A DNA stretch of 5,426 bases from Clostridiales bacterium (GTDB lineage: Bacteria > Bacillota > Clostridia > Oscillospirales > Oscillospiraceae), in contig PITX01000099.1 in assembly GCA_017577345.1 (NCBI GenBank), forward strand, positions 1 to 5,426. The letters run 5' to 3'. Under the pieces are notes generated by a model that saw nothing but the letters and a program-made list of their open reading frames with translations, searched no databases and was not told the DNA's origin. The number at the start of each line of letters is the position of its first letter. Position 1 is the stretch's first letter. The translations under genes and the position numbers were made by a program. This document shows, piece by piece, positions 4,648-5,426 of the stretch.

Positions 4648-5426
4648 ATGCTTCAAATCAGACTTTGCACGGACAGAAAAGTAAACCGGGAGCGCATGAT
4701 GCGTGAGCTCTGTAAATGCGCTGAGCGGGGAGAGTCGGGTCATATTCTCATCGTCCCCGAGCAGTTTTCCCATATGACGGAGCGCCTGCTGTGCGAATAC
4801 GGCGGTGATAAAATCGGACAGTTTGCGGAGGTTTTGAGCTTTTCCAGACTTGCCAACCGCGTCTTTTCCGCAGAGGGCGGCATTGCCGATACGCAGACCG
4901 ACGCTTCCGGACGCCTGCTTATGATGTCACTGGCAGTAGAGCAGGTGCGTTCGCGCCTGAAAATCTACGGAAACAGCGTCAGCAAGCCGGAGTTTCTTCT
5001 TCACCTCATGGATATTTTTGACGAGTTCCGCAGCTACTGTATTACACCTGAACGGTTGTATCAGGCGGCTGGGAAGCTCAGCGGCGTGCTTGCGGTCAAA
5101 ACAGAGGAATTTGCGCTGCTCATGGAGAGCTCTGATGCCGTCAGTGCTAATTTGGGGCAAAATCCGGAAAGCAAGCTGACCCGCCTGCTGTGTGCGTTGG
5201 AAATCGGAGATTATGCCAAGGGAAAGACCTTTTGGTTTGACGGCTTCACGGATTTCAACGGCATTGAGAAGGAGCTCATTGCGGAGCTTCTCCATCAAAG
5301 TGCCGGGGTGACTGTTTTGCTCCAATGCGACCGCATCACCCACGGCGCACAGCAGTTTGAGACTGCACGCGATACCGTGAAAGCCCTTCGCCGGATCGCA
5401 TCTGCACAAGGCCTAGGGCCTAATAT
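4648..5426 (+). CDS. addB: AddB-like helicase-nuclease subunit, 3'-incomplete
   Basis: The frame stays open from the ATG at 4648 to the window end, giving 259 codons of a protein whose family is normally around 1,100 residues or more. It looks like the N-terminal domain of AddB (RexB), which with AddA resects double-strand breaks up to Chi sites. The supporting motifs are ILIVPEQFSHMTERLL (33-48), EVLSFSRLANRVF (61-73), and FWFDGFTDFNGIEKELI (195-211). The C-terminal PD-(D/E)XK nuclease and its iron-sulfur cysteines would lie outside the window. At the place where many AddB proteins carry a G-x-x-G-x-GK[TS] Walker A loop right after the first strand, this one reads RLCTDRKVNRERMM (5-18), with no glycine-rich loop. 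RexB-type proteins are, as I recall, also poor in this motif, so the protein may still work. A partner addA would be expected just downstream. Confidence 0.87.
   Translation, partial: MLQIRLCTDRKVNRERMMRELCKCAERGESGHILIVPEQFSHMTERLLCEYGGDKIGQFAEVLSFSRLANRVFSAEGGIADTQTDASGRLLMMSLAVEQVRSRLKIYGNSVSKPEFLLHLMDIFDEFRSYCITPERLYQAAGKLSGVLAVKTEEFALLMESSDAVSANLGQNPESKLTRLLCALEIGDYAKGKTFWFDGFTDFNGIEKELIAELLHQSAGVTVLLQCDRITHGAQQFETARDTVKALRRIASAQGLGPN

Overview
The window looks like a chromosomal segment of a Gram-positive, probably gut-dwelling clostridium of the Ruminococcus/Oscillospiraceae type. The grounds are moderate-to-high GC codon use, a DHHW-family surface protein, a DUF378 mini-membrane protein, the sporulation protein SpoIIR, the MEP-pathway kinase IspE and an AddB-type nuclease subunit. 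I infer this assignment from gene content and did not search any database.

Layout: (i) 1-1043, + strand: 3' part of a DHHW-family (AlgX/SGNH-like) protein. Its 5' end is missing or interrupted, because an in-frame TGA lies at 24-26 inside a Thr/Pro/Ser-rich linker. (ii) 1046-1077: a perfect 13-bp hairpin with A and T tracts, serving as a bidirectional terminator between convergent genes. (iii) 1076-1285, - strand: a 69-aa DUF378 two-helix membrane protein. (iv) 1286-1472: divergent intergenic region with a clear vegetative promoter for the right-hand genes. (v) 1473-3565, + strand: a DUF1015 protein and ispE, joined by an ATGA overlap. (vi) 3566-3622: a short gap holding an 11-bp hairpin and a candidate sigma-F-type promoter. 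(vii) 3623-4225, + strand: spoIIR. (viii) 4226-4590: a gene-free island rich in hairpins. It holds two copies of the same 24-nt terminator stem-loop, an outer 15-bp inverted repeat, and a 192-bp MITE-like element with CCTGTCATT termini and two 51-bp tandem units. (ix) 4648-5426+, + strand: the first 259 codons of an AddB-like subunit, running off the window.

The coding genes are mostly ordinary housekeeping or sporulation genes. IspE makes isoprenoid precursors (MEP pathway). SpoIIR is the forespore signal that triggers SigE processing in the mother cell. AddB pairs with AddA in double-strand break repair. The DUF1015 and DUF378 proteins have no agreed function.

I do not see a convincing new multi-gene system. 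The points most worth a second look are the repeat island between spoIIR and addB, the overlap of hairpin and promoter in front of spoIIR, the AddB N-terminus without a P-loop, and the interrupted 5' end of the DHHW gene.
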